A stretch of 64,000 nt of DNA from Streptomyces caniferus. GTDB lineage: Bacteria; Actinomycetota; Actinomycetes; Streptomycetales; Streptomycetaceae. A model generated the notes under the pieces. That model saw only the letters and a program-made list of their open reading frames with translations. It did not search any database and was not told where the DNA came from. Numbering within the stretch: position 1 is the stretch's first letter; each line of letters starts with the position of its first letter. The stretch spans positions 930,001-994,000 of the forward strand of contig NZ_BLIN01000002.1 of assembly GCF_009811555.1 (NCBI RefSeq), given 5' to 3'. This document shows positions 8,533-17,263 of this stretch, one piece after another. Made by a program: the position numbers and the translations under genes.

Positions 8533-8656
8533 CCGCCGGGGCACTCCCCCGCAGCCCGCGCTCCGGGGTCAACCACCCCACAGCCCACGCTCGGCGTCAC
8601 CCGCCCCGCAGCCGCGCACCGGGTCACCCGCCCGGCAGGCTCACTCCTCCCCAGCC

Positions 8657-9979
8657 TCACTCCTCCCCCAGCCTCGCCCGGTCCGCCGCCGCTCGGCCCT
8701 GGTGCCAGCCGTCCGCGTCGCGGATGCCGCGGAGGCGGACCGGAGCGGTGTCGGGGAAGAGGGTGCCGGTGGTCTCCTCCACGGCCAGTGCGCGGGCGGC
8801 GAGTACCGGAAGGAGGTCGGGGGCCGCTTCGGCTGACTCGGCGGTGGCGGCGGCCGTGGCGGCAGCGGTGGCCGCCCCGAGCCGGTCGCGGATGCGGTCG
8901 GCGTAGGCGACCAGGAAGGTCTGGCGGAAGTCCCGGGTACGGCGGGAACGGCCGCGGAGGTGGTGGTCGTCGCCCGCGCGGTGCATCGCGGCGGTGGCCT
9001 GGAGCAGCAGCGAGGTGTAGAGCATCTCGGCCGCCTCCAGGTCGGGGGCGAAGCCGACGACGGTGGAGAAACAGACGTCGGCGGCCCAGACGGCCTGGCA
9101 GCGGTTGGCGGCCGCCACCGCGTCGAGCAGCAGCGCCTTGGCCTGTTCGTACGGGCCCTCGATGCCGATACGGACCGCGGACGGGCCGCCGGCCCGTCCG
9201 CCCGGCCCGGCGTCCGCACGGTCGAGCAGCGCCTCGTCGATGCTGTGCCGGGCCATCAGCTCCTGCGCCTTGGCGGACAGCGCCTCCGCCTCCTCGGCGT
9301 AGTCGGTCGCCTCGGCCTTGGCCAGCAGCCCGCGGATCCGTCCGAGGGCACGGTGTGCGGCGGCGCCGGCCGGGCCGCTCTTCCGGCCGGGCTCCGGCGG
9401 GGCCGGGAGCGGGGTGATACGGGGCAGCCGGGCGAGTGCGCGCAGGGCTCCCAGCACGTCGTACGCGGTCTCGAAGCGGGAGGCTCGGCGGCGCGCGGCC
9501 AGGGCGTCGAGGTAGCCGGTGTCGGAGGTCCACCAGACGTCGGCGCCGAGGGTCCGCAGCTGCTCGGCCCAGCGCGGGTCCCGCGCGGACCGTGCGCCCT
9601 GCGGCCGGGCCGCGTCGGCCGCGACGGCGTCGACGACCACCGCCACCAGGGAGGCGTCGGACGCGTCCCGCCGTACGATCCGCTCCAGGTCGGCGGGCTG
9701 CCAGCCGCCCGCCCAGCACTGCCGCACCCCCGCCACGGCGGCGGCGACCACCGCCGCGCTCACCGCCTCCCAGCCGGGCTCGGCCGCGGCCAGCATCGAG
9801 GCGCCCGCCTCGATGGCGTCCTCGGCCCGCGCACCGTCCGGCGCGTAGCGGACGCTGCCGAGCACCTGCCCGACCAGCTCACCCGCCGCCGACGAGGACC
9901 CGCCGCCGCGACCCTTGTCCTCGCGACCTTTGCCCTCGCGACCCCGGCTCTCGCGCCCCTTGTTTCCGCGCTCACTCAC
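8657..9979 (-). CDS. DUF2786 domain protein
   Basis: GTG 9979 (VSERGNKGRE) gives 440 residues. An Arg/Gly-rich leader (1-30) is followed by an Ala-rich helical region. DUF2786 is recognisable at 211-250 (ALGRIRGLLAKAEATDYAEE through MARHSID), with a following region (QAVWAADVCFSTVVGFAPDLEAAEML and FLVAYADRIRDRL) that usually accompanies it in actinobacteria. The function of the family is not known. The gene lies downstream of a strong terminator and a tandem-repeat array, so it probably has its own promoter between about 9980 and 10050. Confidence 0.75.
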   Translation of the reverse strand: MSERGNKGRESRGREGKGREDKGRGGGSSSAAGELVGQVLGSVRYAPDGARAEDAIEAGASMLAAAEPGWEAVSAAVVAAAVAGVRQCWAGGWQPADLERIVRRDASDASLVAVVVDAVAADAARPQGARSARDPRWAEQLRTLGADVWWTSDTGYLDALAARRRASRFETAYDVLGALRALARLPRITPLPAPPEPGRKSGPAGAAAHRALGRIRGLLAKAEATDYAEEAEALSAKAQELMARHSIDEALLDRADAGPGGRAGGPSAVRIGIEGPYEQAKALLLDAVAAANRCQAVWAADVCFSTVVGFAPDLEAAEMLYTSLLLQATAAMHRAGDDHHLRGRSRRTRDFRQTFLVAYADRIRDRLGAATAAATAAATAESAEAAPDLLPVLAARALAVEETTGTLFPDTAPVRLRGIRDADGWHQGRAAADRARLGEE

Positions 9980-10051
9980 CCGGTCACTGTACGGAGGGCT
10001 CCCCCCAGACCGCGCTCCGGTGGCGGCACCGGCGCACCGTGCCCAGCGAAA

Positions 10052-10089
10052 ACGCCGGGTGGCGCCCTGGTCAGGGCGCCACCCGGCGT
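10052..10089 (-). terminator. Rho-independent terminator of the L,D-transpeptidase gene
   Basis: A perfect 17-bp stem (10052-10068 with 10073-10089) and a 4-base loop. Read on the minus strand, the stem is followed by TTTTC. It lies about 200 bases past the transpeptidase stop and before the DUF2786 gene. Confidence 0.8.
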
Positions 10090-10130
10090 CGGTCACGGTG
10101 GGAAGCCGCGGATGACTTCACCCGCGGTCG

Positions 10131-10170
10131 TACGTGGTCCTACGCAGTCTTACGCGGTCATACGCAGTCG
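10131..10170. repeat. 10-bp tandem repeat, four copies
   Basis: Four consecutive units of the form TACGYRGTCN: TACGTGGTCC, TACGCAGTCT, TACGCGGTCA, TACGCAGTCG. The array directly precedes the 15-bp array. Confidence 0.8.
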
Positions 10171-10175
10171 CGCGC

Positions 10176-10265
10176 AGCACCCGTACGGGGAGCGCCCGCA
10201 CGGGGAGCACCCGCACGGGGAGCACCCGCACGGGGAGCACCCGTACGGGGAACACCCGCGCGGGG
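10176..10265. repeat. 15-bp tandem repeat, six copies
   Basis: Six consecutive 15-bp units with consensus AGCACCCGYACGGGG, starting at 10176, 10191, 10206, 10221, 10236 and 10251. Each unit contains the near-palindrome CCCGTACGGG. Copies differ at one to three positions. The array lies just past the 3' end of the transpeptidase gene. Confidence 0.9.
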
Positions 10266-10285
10266 CGCTGCCATCCTCCGCGACG

Positions 10286-11656
10286 TCACTGCACCGGGAT
10301 CTCGGGCTGCACCGCGCTGTCGGGCTGAACGGCGCTGTCGGGCTGCGCCGCATTGCCGGGCTGGGCCGCGCTGCCGGACTGCACCGCGCTGCCGGCCACC
10401 CACTGGGCCCAGTCCATGTTCCAGCCGTTCAGGCCGTTGTCCGGCTTGACGGTCTGGTCAGGGGAATTGACGACCTCCACCACATCGCCGATCTGCGAGT
10501 GGTCGAAGAACCAGGCGCCGGACGTCTTCGGGTCCTTGGCACCCTTGGCGTCCTCCAGGCCTATGCAGCCGTGGCTGGTGTTGGCCTTGCCGAAGACACC
10601 CTTGCCCCAGTAGTTGCCGTGGATGAAGGTGCCCGAGTCCGACAGCCGCTGGGCATGCGGCACGTCGGGGATGTCGTACTCGCCCTTGCCGTCCTTCTTC
10701 TTGAAGCCGACGGTCGAGCCGTCCATCCGGGTCTGCTTGAACCGCTCGGAGATGACCATCGCGCCGTTGTAGGTCGCGTGGTCGTCGCTGCCGGCCGAGA
10801 CCGGGATGGTGTTGACGAGCTGGCCGTCACGCATCACGAACATCATGTGCGCCTGGGTGTCAACGGTGCTGACCTGCGAGTGACCGACGTTGAAGCTGAC
10901 GGTCTTGTTCTGGATGCCCTTGACGCCCGGCGACGCCTCGACGCCGTCGAGGCCGAGCTTCATGGTGACCTTGGAGTGCGCCTTCCAGTACTCCTGGGGT
11001 CGGAAGTCCAGCCGCTTGTCGTTGAACCAGTGGCCGACGACCTGCTGGTTGCTGCTGGACGCCACCTTGATCGCGGACTCGACGGCGGCCTTGTTCTTGA
11101 CCGGCTTGTCGAAGTTGATCGACACCGGCATACCGACGCCGACGGTCGAGCCGTTCTCCGGCGTGAAGTTCCCGACGAAGCTGTGGTCCGGGGCGACGGT
11201 GGTGAAACTGGAGTTCTCGACCGCCGCGCGCCCCTTGGAGTCCTCCGCACGCGCGGTGACCTTGTACTTCGTCCCCCGCTCCAGCGGCTTGTCCGGCTTC
11301 CAGGAGGTGCGGTCGGCGGAGAGGGTTCCGGCAACCGTCTTCTTGGTCTCGGTCGAGGTCATGGTGACCTCGGTGAGCTTTCCGCGGCTGACCGTGACCG
11401 AGGAGTCACTGTTCAGGCCCGCGCCGCTCGCGCCGTCCTCCGGCAAGATCTTGATTTTGGCCTGGGAGGCGTCCTTCGCGGCCGCCTCGTCCACCTGCTG
11501 GGTGTTTTCGTGCCGGGTGCCATCACCGCCGCCGTCGCCATGGTCAGCTGCTGTGCTGCCACCACACGCGGCGAGCGTGAGTGCGCCCCCGAGCAGCGTT
11601 GCGCTGGCTATAAGCCCCTTCCGGCGCTTGCTGTCCGTTATCACACGCATCTCCAT
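10286..11656 (-). CDS. L,D-transpeptidase lipoprotein (YkuD), Ig-like domain
   Basis: ATG 11656 gives 456 residues; ATG 11650 is an alternative. The leader LIASATLLGGALTLAACGGS is a lipoprotein signal with Cys31. Ig-like domains follow (about 65-260: TMTSTETKKTVAGTLS, GTKYKVTARAED, VGMPVSINFDKPV). The YkuD catalytic domain (about 263-395) has FIHGNYW with His346 and NTSHGCIGL with His362 and nucleophile Cys364. The enzyme makes 3-3 cross-links in peptidoglycan outside the membrane. The C-terminal 35 residues are a degenerate AAQP/AVQP repeat (for example AAQPDSAVQPDSAVQP), perhaps grown by slippage as in the DNA repeats next to it. Confidence 0.9.
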   Translation of the reverse strand: MEMRVITDSKRRKGLIASATLLGGALTLAACGGSTAADHGDGGGDGTRHENTQQVDEAAAKDASQAKIKILPEDGASGAGLNSDSSVTVSRGKLTEVTMTSTETKKTVAGTLSADRTSWKPDKPLERGTKYKVTARAEDSKGRAAVENSSFTTVAPDHSFVGNFTPENGSTVGVGMPVSINFDKPVKNKAAVESAIKVASSSNQQVVGHWFNDKRLDFRPQEYWKAHSKVTMKLGLDGVEASPGVKGIQNKTVSFNVGHSQVSTVDTQAHMMFVMRDGQLVNTIPVSAGSDDHATYNGAMVISERFKQTRMDGSTVGFKKKDGKGEYDIPDVPHAQRLSDSGTFIHGNYWGKGVFGKANTSHGCIGLEDAKGAKDPKTSGAWFFDHSQIGDVVEVVNSPDQTVKPDNGLNGWNMDWAQWVAGSAVQSGSAAQPGNAAQPDSAVQPDSAVQPEIPVQ

Positions 11657-12059
11657 TGCTACCGATTTTGCTGACTTCCCCGAGCGAGCTGCCAACTGAA
11701 CGCAGGCATATCTGGACGCAGGCATTCCGGCCGACGCCATATGAACGCCTTTTCCTTTTCGCCCGTTCCATGCCTCCACAAAGTGTGGGGAAGGCCACTA
11801 ATCCCCCCATGTCGGTAAGGAGACGCTCACGCCCTGCGCATGCGGAGCGCAGAAACCGAGGTCGCACGGCCGGAGCAGCCACACCGCAGCGACACCTGCC
11901 ATTCCGGCCATTCCGGCCGCTCCCGCCACTCCGGCCACAGCGGCCGCCCCGGTCGCCCCCCCCCGTAACGAACCCCCACCACGTAACGGACCCCCGTACG
12001 GCGAGGCGGCCGTACGGGGGCCCTGGGTCATCGGACGGGGGCGGGACGAGGTGCCGGTG
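11657..12059. other. Intergenic region upstream of the L,D-transpeptidase
   Basis: These 403 bp hold the transpeptidase promoter region (relatively A+T rich near 11657-11810), short imperfect repeats of the type ATTCCGGCC around 11900-11940, and the terminator at 11991-12020. No gene is seen. Confidence 0.5.
11991..12020 (-). terminator. Hairpin downstream of the 12060-12416 gene
   Basis: A perfect 12-bp stem, CCCCCGTACGGC (11991-12002) with GCCGTACGGGGG (12009-12020), and a 6-base loop. It lies 40 bases past the stop of the minus-strand gene. There is no long T-run, as is usual in Streptomyces. Confidence 0.65.
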
Positions 12060-12416
12060 TCAGCCCACCCCGTCCGCGTCGTCCGCGAGATCCCACTCCG
12101 CCGCGTTCCACTCGGCGTCCGGGTCGTAGTCGGTCAGCTCCTCACTGCTCCACGAGGCCTGTGCGAGTTCGGTGCCCGGCACCGAGGTGACGAGGTCGAA
12201 CGGGTCGATCAGGTGGGCCAGCGCCTCCGCCGGATCCTCCTTGACCGTCTCCACGGACTGTCTGCGCTCCTCCTCCGGCAGCGTCGGGTCGCCGCCGATG
12301 TGATCGAGGGCCGCGCCGGTCAGCTGCCGGGCGTCGGTGACCTCCATGATCAATTCGACATGAAGGCGCACAAAACGTGATGTCTCACCATTGCTCATAG
12401 CACGGAGGTTAGGCAT
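12060..12416 (-). CDS. Conserved small acidic hypothetical protein
   Basis: ATG 12416 (MPNLRAMSNGETSRF) gives 118 residues and has AGGA 8 bases upstream; ATG 12398 (MSNGETSRF) is an alternative. The sequence is strongly acidic towards the C-terminus (YDPDAEWNAAEWDLADDADG). A folded-looking core reads RLHVELIMEVTDARQLTGAALDHI. No signal peptide or membrane segment. It is divergent from the LAxTG surface protein gene with only about 90 bp between the starts. I do not recognise a function. Confidence 0.7.
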   Translation of the reverse strand: MPNLRAMSNGETSRFVRLHVELIMEVTDARQLTGAALDHIGGDPTLPEEERRQSVETVKEDPAEALAHLIDPFDLVTSVPGTELAQASWSSEELTDYDPDAEWNAAEWDLADDADGVG

Positions 12417-12507
12417 GGACGGGTCCTGACTTCCCCGCGACCCGCGGCGGTCACTAACATCTGAGGTCAACGGCCAATTCGCCGAACCCACAAGGGGGAT
12501 CGCTTCC

Positions 12508-12888
12508 GTGACCGCTCGACGACCACTGCTGACCGCCGCAGCCGCGGGATCGGTACTGTTCGCCCTGTGGTTCGTCCCCTCCGCCAATGCGAGCGCGGGG
12601 CATGACGGAGCGACAGATTCCGGCCTCCGGACGGCATCCGCCACGGCCGGTCCCGGCCTGGCCGACCGGGTGAGCGACAAGGCCCGGTCCACCGGCAGCG
12701 GTTCCACGAGTTCCACGACGACCGCCCCGCACCACAGCGCCACGGACGCCGGCGCCCGGCCGCACCTCCTCGCCGACACCGGCAGCCCGGACACCACCCC
12801 GTACGTCATCGGCGGCGTCGCCTGCCTCGCGCTCGGTGCCGGGCTGGTCAGCTACTCCGTCCGCCGCACCCGCGACGACCTCGTCTGA
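12508..12888 (+). CDS. Sortase-anchored surface protein (LAxTG motif)
   Basis: GTG 12508 gives 126 residues and has AGGGGG about 9 bases upstream. A signal peptide covers residues 1-29 (LLTAAAAGSVLFALWFVPSANASA). A short low-complexity Ser/Thr/Gly-rich region follows. The C-terminus has LADTG (88-92), a hydrophobic segment (99-117) and the basic tail VRRTRDD. This is a cell-wall sorting signal of the LAxTG kind used by class E sortases in Streptomyces. At under 60 exposed residues it is a very small anchored protein. No sortase gene is in the window. Confidence 0.82.
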   Translation: MTARRPLLTAAAAGSVLFALWFVPSANASAGHDGATDSGLRTASATAGPGLADRVSDKARSTGSGSTSSTTTAPHHSATDAGARPHLLADTGSPDTTPYVIGGVACLALGAGLVSYSVRRTRDDLV

Positions 12889-13062
12889 GACGGGACGGAC
12901 GGGACAGGGCACGACGGAGACGGGGACGAGGCAGGACGGGACGGGGCGACCGGCCCCCCGTCCGTTGCCGCACCACGTCGGCCGTCCCGCGCAGCCGGCC
13001 GTACCTCGCCGTACTACGCCGACCGCCCCACACCGCACGGGGCCGGTCGCCCTTTCGCCGTC

Positions 13063-14607
13063 TTACGCCAGCTCGCCGGTGACCGACTCCACGGCCGCCA
13101 CCAGCTTCCCGGCCCGCACGAACGCGTAGGCACCCTCCAGGTCCGGCGCCAGGAAACGGTCCTCGCCCGGGCCCTGGATGCCGGCTCCGCGCACCGCGTC
13201 CAGCACGGCCCGGGTGGCAGGGGCCGGGGTCAGCCCCTCGCGCATCTCGACGGCGCGGGTCGCGGCGTAGAGCTCGACGGCGACGACCCGGGTCAGGTTG
13301 TCGACCGCGGTGCGCAGCTTGCGCGCCGCCGACCAGCCCATCGAGACGTGGTCCTCCTGCATGGCGGAGGACGGGATGGAGTCCACCGAAGCGGGCGCGG
13401 CCAGCCGCTTCAGCTCGCTGACCAGCGCGGCCTGGGTGTACTGGGCGATCATCAGCCCGGAGTCGACACCCGGGTCCCCGGCCAGGAAGGCGGGCAGGCC
13501 GTGCGAGCGGTTCTTGTCCAGGAGGCGGTCGGTGCGGCGCTCGGCGATGGAGCCGAGGTCGGCGGCGGCGATGGCCAGGAAGTCCAGGACGTAGGCGACC
13601 GGGGCGCCGTGGAAGTTGCCGTTGGACTCGACCCGGCCGTCCGGGAGGACCACGGGGTTGTCGACGGCCGCGGCCAGTTCGCGGTCGGCGACCAGGCGGG
13701 CGTGGTCCAGGGTGTCCCGGCCGGCGCCGGCGACCTGCGGGGCGCAGCGGATGGAGTAGGCGTCCTGGACGCGCGGGGCGTCGTCCTGGTGGTGGCCGGT
13801 GAAGCCCGAACCCGCCAGCACCTTGGACATGTTGCCGGCGGAGGCGGCCTGCCCGGGGTGCGGGCGGATGGCGTGCAGCTCGGGCGCGAGCACCTTGTCC
13901 GTGCCGAGCAGCGCCTCCAGGGAGAGGGCCGCGGTGATGTCCGCCGAGGTGAACAGCCGGGCGAGGTCGGCGCAGGCCATCACGAGCATGCCGAGCATGC
14001 CGTCGGTGCCGTTGAGGAGGGCCAGGCCCTCCTTCTCGCGCAGTTCGACGGGCTCGATGCCGTGCGCGGCCAGCAGCTCGCCGGCCGGACGGACCACGCC
14101 GTCGGGGCCCTCGGCGTCACCCTCGCCCATCAGCGTCAGCGCGCAGTGCGAGAGCGGGGCCAGGTCACCGGAACAGCCGAGCGAGCCGTACTCGTGCACG
14201 ACGGGCGTGATGCCGGCGTTGAGTATGGCGGCCATCGTCTCGACGACGAGCGGGCGGACACCGGTGTGCCCGGAGGCGAGCGTCTTCAGCCGCAGGAACA
14301 TCAGCGCGCGGACCACCTCGCGCTCGACCCGCGGGCCCATGCCGGCCGCGTGCGAGCGCACGATGTTGCGCTGGAGCTGCACGCGCAGCCCGGGGCTGAT
14401 GTGCCGTACGGCAAGGGCCCCGAAGCCGGTGGAGACGCCGTAGACGGGGTCGGGCTTGGCGGCGAGTTCGTCGATGAAGGCGCGGGAGGTGGCGACGGCC
14501 GCGAGGGCCTCCTCGGACAGCTCGATCCGGGCCGCTCCGCGGGCCACCGCGATGACGTCCTGTGCGGTCGTGCCGGACGTCCCCAGCACCACAGTGTGCA
14601 TATCCAT
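13063..14607 (-). CDS. hutH: Histidine ammonia-lyase
   Basis: A 514-residue protein, the usual length. It converts L-histidine to trans-urocanate and ammonia, the first step of histidine catabolism. YGVSTGFG (56-63) carries the catalytic Tyr. GSLGCSGDLAPLSH contains Cys145-Ser146-Gly147, the tripeptide that cyclises to the MIO cofactor; most family members have Ala in place of Cys, but Cys is accepted. The remaining family motifs, such as HPGQ and QDAYSIRC, are intact. ATG 14607 or 14601 could be the start. The rest of the hut pathway is not adjacent, as is normal in Streptomyces. Confidence 0.95.
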   Translation of the reverse strand: MDMHTVVLGTSGTTAQDVIAVARGAARIELSEEALAAVATSRAFIDELAAKPDPVYGVSTGFGALAVRHISPGLRVQLQRNIVRSHAAGMGPRVEREVVRALMFLRLKTLASGHTGVRPLVVETMAAILNAGITPVVHEYGSLGCSGDLAPLSHCALTLMGEGDAEGPDGVVRPAGELLAAHGIEPVELREKEGLALLNGTDGMLGMLVMACADLARLFTSADITAALSLEALLGTDKVLAPELHAIRPHPGQAASAGNMSKVLAGSGFTGHHQDDAPRVQDAYSIRCAPQVAGAGRDTLDHARLVADRELAAAVDNPVVLPDGRVESNGNFHGAPVAYVLDFLAIAAADLGSIAERRTDRLLDKNRSHGLPAFLAGDPGVDSGLMIAQYTQAALVSELKRLAAPASVDSIPSSAMQEDHVSMGWSAARKLRTAVDNLTRVVAVELYAATRAVEMREGLTPAPATRAVLDAVRGAGIQGPGEDRFLAPDLEGAYAFVRAGKLVAAVESVTGELA

Positions 14608-14714
14608 ATTCAGGCACCCTAGAGACTGAATCGCCGGATGTCACCACCGGATTTCGGGAGCACCCCTTACGGGGCGTGCACGAGGACCCGGAGGCCGGGC
14701 AGGGACGCGACGCC

Positions 14715-15923
14715 TCACCTCCGGAAGCGGCGGCGCTCCGGCCCCGACCGCCGGTCCGGGGCGTCCGCGAGCCGGACGACCGGGTCGTCCTTGCCGCCGT
14801 GCCGCCCGGCGACCACCGGCTCGCCCGACCGCGCCGCCTTGGCCTTGTACTGCGCGGCGTCCGCGAGCCGGAAGAGCCGGCGGGCGCTGCGCACCGGACC
14901 GATCGGATCGCCGGTCGAGGCGACCCCGACCGCGACCCCCTCGCCGAGGTCCAGCTCCCCCGCCCGGTCGCAGAGCTCACCGGCCACCTTGACCACCTCG
15001 TCGGCCGGCGGGCCCACCGCGAGCAGACAGAACTCGTCGCCGCCGAGCCGGGCGGCCAGCATGCCCGGCAGCATCGCCCCGCACAGGGACAGCACCGACC
15101 CGAAGCGCTCCAGCAGGCGGTCCCCGACGGCATGGCCGCGCGAGTCGTTCACCCGCTTCAGGCCGTTGAGGTCGCACACCACCAGACTGACCACCACGTC
15201 GGCCCTGCGGTGCAGCTCCAGCGCCTCGTCCAGCCGCATATCGACGGCACGACGGTTGGCGAGGCCGGTCAGGGAGTCCGTGAAGGCCAGCCGGCGGACC
15301 TCCGCCAGCCGCTCGGTCTGGGCGATCCCGGCGGCCGTCACCGCGGCGAGCACGCTCGCGAAGTCGGCGTCCGGCCGGCCGAAGTCCGGCTCCCCCTTGC
15401 GCCGCGCGACATACAGCTCGCCCCATGCCCTGCCGTGCAGCACGATCGGCGCGACCACACAGCAGCCCCGGCCGCGGCGGCGCAGCGCGGCCACCCGCTG
15501 CGGATTGCCGCCGCTCCTGCTCCGCCGCTCGGCCGCGGCCGCGGACACCGGGCCGTGGTGCGACTCCTCGGCGGTCTCCACCCAGGCGCTGGGCTCGCCG
15601 CCGCCCGCCCACTGTTCGTGCAGAAAGCCGACGATCTCCGGGAACTCGTGGACGGGGTAGCTCTCGTCGTCCGGGAACTCCTCCTCGTCGTCGGCGAGTT
15701 CGCCGACGTTGACCAGCACCCGCAGCTTGCCCAGCTCGCGCTCCCACTTCGAGATCGCCGCGAAGGATCCCCCCAGGGCCTGGCGCACGCCCTGCGCCGC
15801 GGCGTGCGCCGAGTCGCGCGGTGTATGCGCGGCCGCCATCGCCTGCGCCAGCTCCACCACGGCCCGCAGCCTCGCATCGCCCTCGCCCGTCACCGGATCC
15901 TCGCATTCCGTCACCGTGAGCAC
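14715..15923 (-). CDS. GAF-GGDEF protein, probable diguanylate cyclase
   Basis: GTG 15923 gives 402 residues. Residues 20-200 look like a GAF sensor domain (AISKWERELGKLRVLVNVGEL, then CVVAPIVLHGRAWGELYVAR). The GGDEF domain runs from about 205 (FTDSLTGLANRRA) through VVCDLNGLKRVNDSRGHAVGD to RLGGDEF at 292-298. The signature is intact, so c-di-GMP synthesis is plausible. I see no RxxD inhibitory site at the expected place before GGDEF (LPGM instead), so product inhibition may be absent. In Streptomyces c-di-GMP restrains development through BldD. The protein is soluble. Confidence 0.85.
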   Translation of the reverse strand: MLTVTECEDPVTGEGDARLRAVVELAQAMAAAHTPRDSAHAAAQGVRQALGGSFAAISKWERELGKLRVLVNVGELADDEEEFPDDESYPVHEFPEIVGFLHEQWAGGGEPSAWVETAEESHHGPVSAAAAERRSRSGGNPQRVAALRRRGRGCCVVAPIVLHGRAWGELYVARRKGEPDFGRPDADFASVLAAVTAAGIAQTERLAEVRRLAFTDSLTGLANRRAVDMRLDEALELHRRADVVVSLVVCDLNGLKRVNDSRGHAVGDRLLERFGSVLSLCGAMLPGMLAARLGGDEFCLLAVGPPADEVVKVAGELCDRAGELDLGEGVAVGVASTGDPIGPVRSARRLFRLADAAQYKAKAARSGEPVVAGRHGGKDDPVVRLADAPDRRSGPERRRFRR

Positions 15924-16190
15924 GCTCTGTATTACAGCGTAGGAATGTTTAACCCCTTTCGCCCCTTTCCGTGGGTGATTGACACCTAGGCGTTATTCGC
16001 GGCGTTCCTGGCGTCACTCCTGGTCGGGGGCCAGGGTGGAGACCGGGGCGGGATCCGGGGCGGGGCGGGGCAGGCGCGGGTTACGGTGCGTCACCGTGGG
16101 CGGGTGCGTCGGCGCCCGCCCACGGCGCGCGGGGCGGCGGCGATCCCGGTCCGCCCCCGGCGTCGCCGTGGGCGGCGCCTCCGGCCCCGC

Positions 16191-17003
16191 TCACTCCCCG
16201 GGCCACTCCGGGTCCCGCTTCTCGTTGAAGGCCGCCACGCCCTCCGCACGGTCCCCGGAGAAGGCCACGCTGCGCCAGGCGCCGTCCTCCAGGTCCAGGC
16301 CGGTACGCAGGTCGAGCCCGTGCCCGAGGCGCATGGCGCGCTTGGCGGCGCGCAGTCCGACCGGCGAATTACGGGCGATGGCGGTCGCCAGCTCCAGCGC
16401 CGCGGTCCGGTCCTGCCCGTCCGCCACCAGCCGGTCGACCAGCCCCAGCTCGGCGGCCTCGGCGGCCTGCACCCGCCGTGCGGTGAAGACCAGCTCGGCC
16501 GCCCGTGCCGCACCCACCCGGCGCGGCAGCAGCTGGGTGCCGCCACCGCCGGGGATGACGCCCACCGAGACCTCCGGCAGGCCGACCTCCGCCGTACCGT
16601 CCGCGACGATCAGATCGCAGGCCAGCGCCAGTTCGAAGCCGCCGCCGAGGGCGAAGCCGTGCACCGCGGCGATGGTGGGCATCGGCAGCTCCAGTACGCC
16701 GGTGTACGCGGCCCGGGTGTGCGGGCGCTGGCGCATCAGGTCCGCGTCCGTGAAGGAGTTGCGCTCCTTGAGGTCCGCGCCCACGCAGAACGCCCGCTCG
16801 TGGGTGGAGCCGAGGACCACCGCCCGTACGGAGCGGTCCGCGGCCAGCTCGGCGCAGGCCTGCGCCAGGCTGTCGGCCATGGCCGTCGAGACGGCGTTCA
16901 TGGCCTTCGGGCGGTCCAGGATCAGCTCCGCCACGAAGCCGTGGCGCTCGACGGCCACCCAGCCGTCCGCGCCGAACCGTTGCCGTTGCCCCTGCCGTTC
17001 CAT
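16191..17003 (-). CDS. Enoyl-CoA hydratase/isomerase family protein
   Basis: ATG 17003 gives 270 residues with GGAGGG 7 bases upstream, the normal crotonase length. Oxyanion-hole motifs are HERAFCVGADLKER and HGFALGGGFELALACD; the catalytic Glu is in LPEVSVGVIPGGGGTQ. It probably hydrates an enoyl-CoA in fatty-acid or branched-chain degradation. It lies near propionyl-CoA carboxylase and biotin ligase genes, compatible with odd-chain and branched acyl-CoA metabolism. Exact substrate unknown. Confidence 0.88.
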   Translation of the reverse strand: MERQGQRQRFGADGWVAVERHGFVAELILDRPKAMNAVSTAMADSLAQACAELAADRSVRAVVLGSTHERAFCVGADLKERNSFTDADLMRQRPHTRAAYTGVLELPMPTIAAVHGFALGGGFELALACDLIVADGTAEVGLPEVSVGVIPGGGGTQLLPRRVGAARAAELVFTARRVQAAEAAELGLVDRLVADGQDRTAALELATAIARNSPVGLRAAKRAMRLGHGLDLRTGLDLEDGAWRSVAFSGDRAEGVAAFNEKRDPEWPGE

Positions 17004-17263
17004 GGAACCCTCCCTGTTAACGGTCGTTGACCTGACGGAGGGATCATGCCAGGCGGGCGGCCGGGGGGACAGGGACGGCGGCAGCTCGGGTGGTGTGCTC
17101 CGGCCTGGGCGTCGCGGCCCGGCCCGGCAACGCTGCGGCGGGGACCGCGGTGGGTGGGGCGAGGGGGAGCGGGTTGAGCTCGGGCCGGGGGCTCGCGGCG
17201 GGTCGTGGACCGGGGCTCGCCCGGCCGGGTGGCCGTTCGGGGTGGTCCGGGGTGCTCGTGGCC

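Larger units (their letters stand above)
9980..10285. other. Intergenic region: terminator plus two tandem-repeat arrays
   Basis: These 306 bp separate the L,D-transpeptidase stop from the DUF2786 start, both on the minus strand. No gene is seen. Content from right to left: the 15-bp repeat array (10176-10265), the 10-bp array (10131-10170), the terminator hairpin (10052-10089) and a short promoter-sized stretch. Confidence 0.6.

Noticed and set aside
10131..10265. CRISPR array
   Set aside because: Units are directly adjacent with no spacers, and no cas genes are present.
10158..10403. Repeat-encoded proteins over the 15-bp array
   Set aside because: The array is open in several frames because the unit is a multiple of three. 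No start or ribosome site fits, and it lies in an intergenic region after a stop.
8960..11674. Plus-strand open frame of 904 residues
   Set aside because: It is antisense to the DUF2786 and L,D-transpeptidase genes, and runs through the terminator and repeat arrays.
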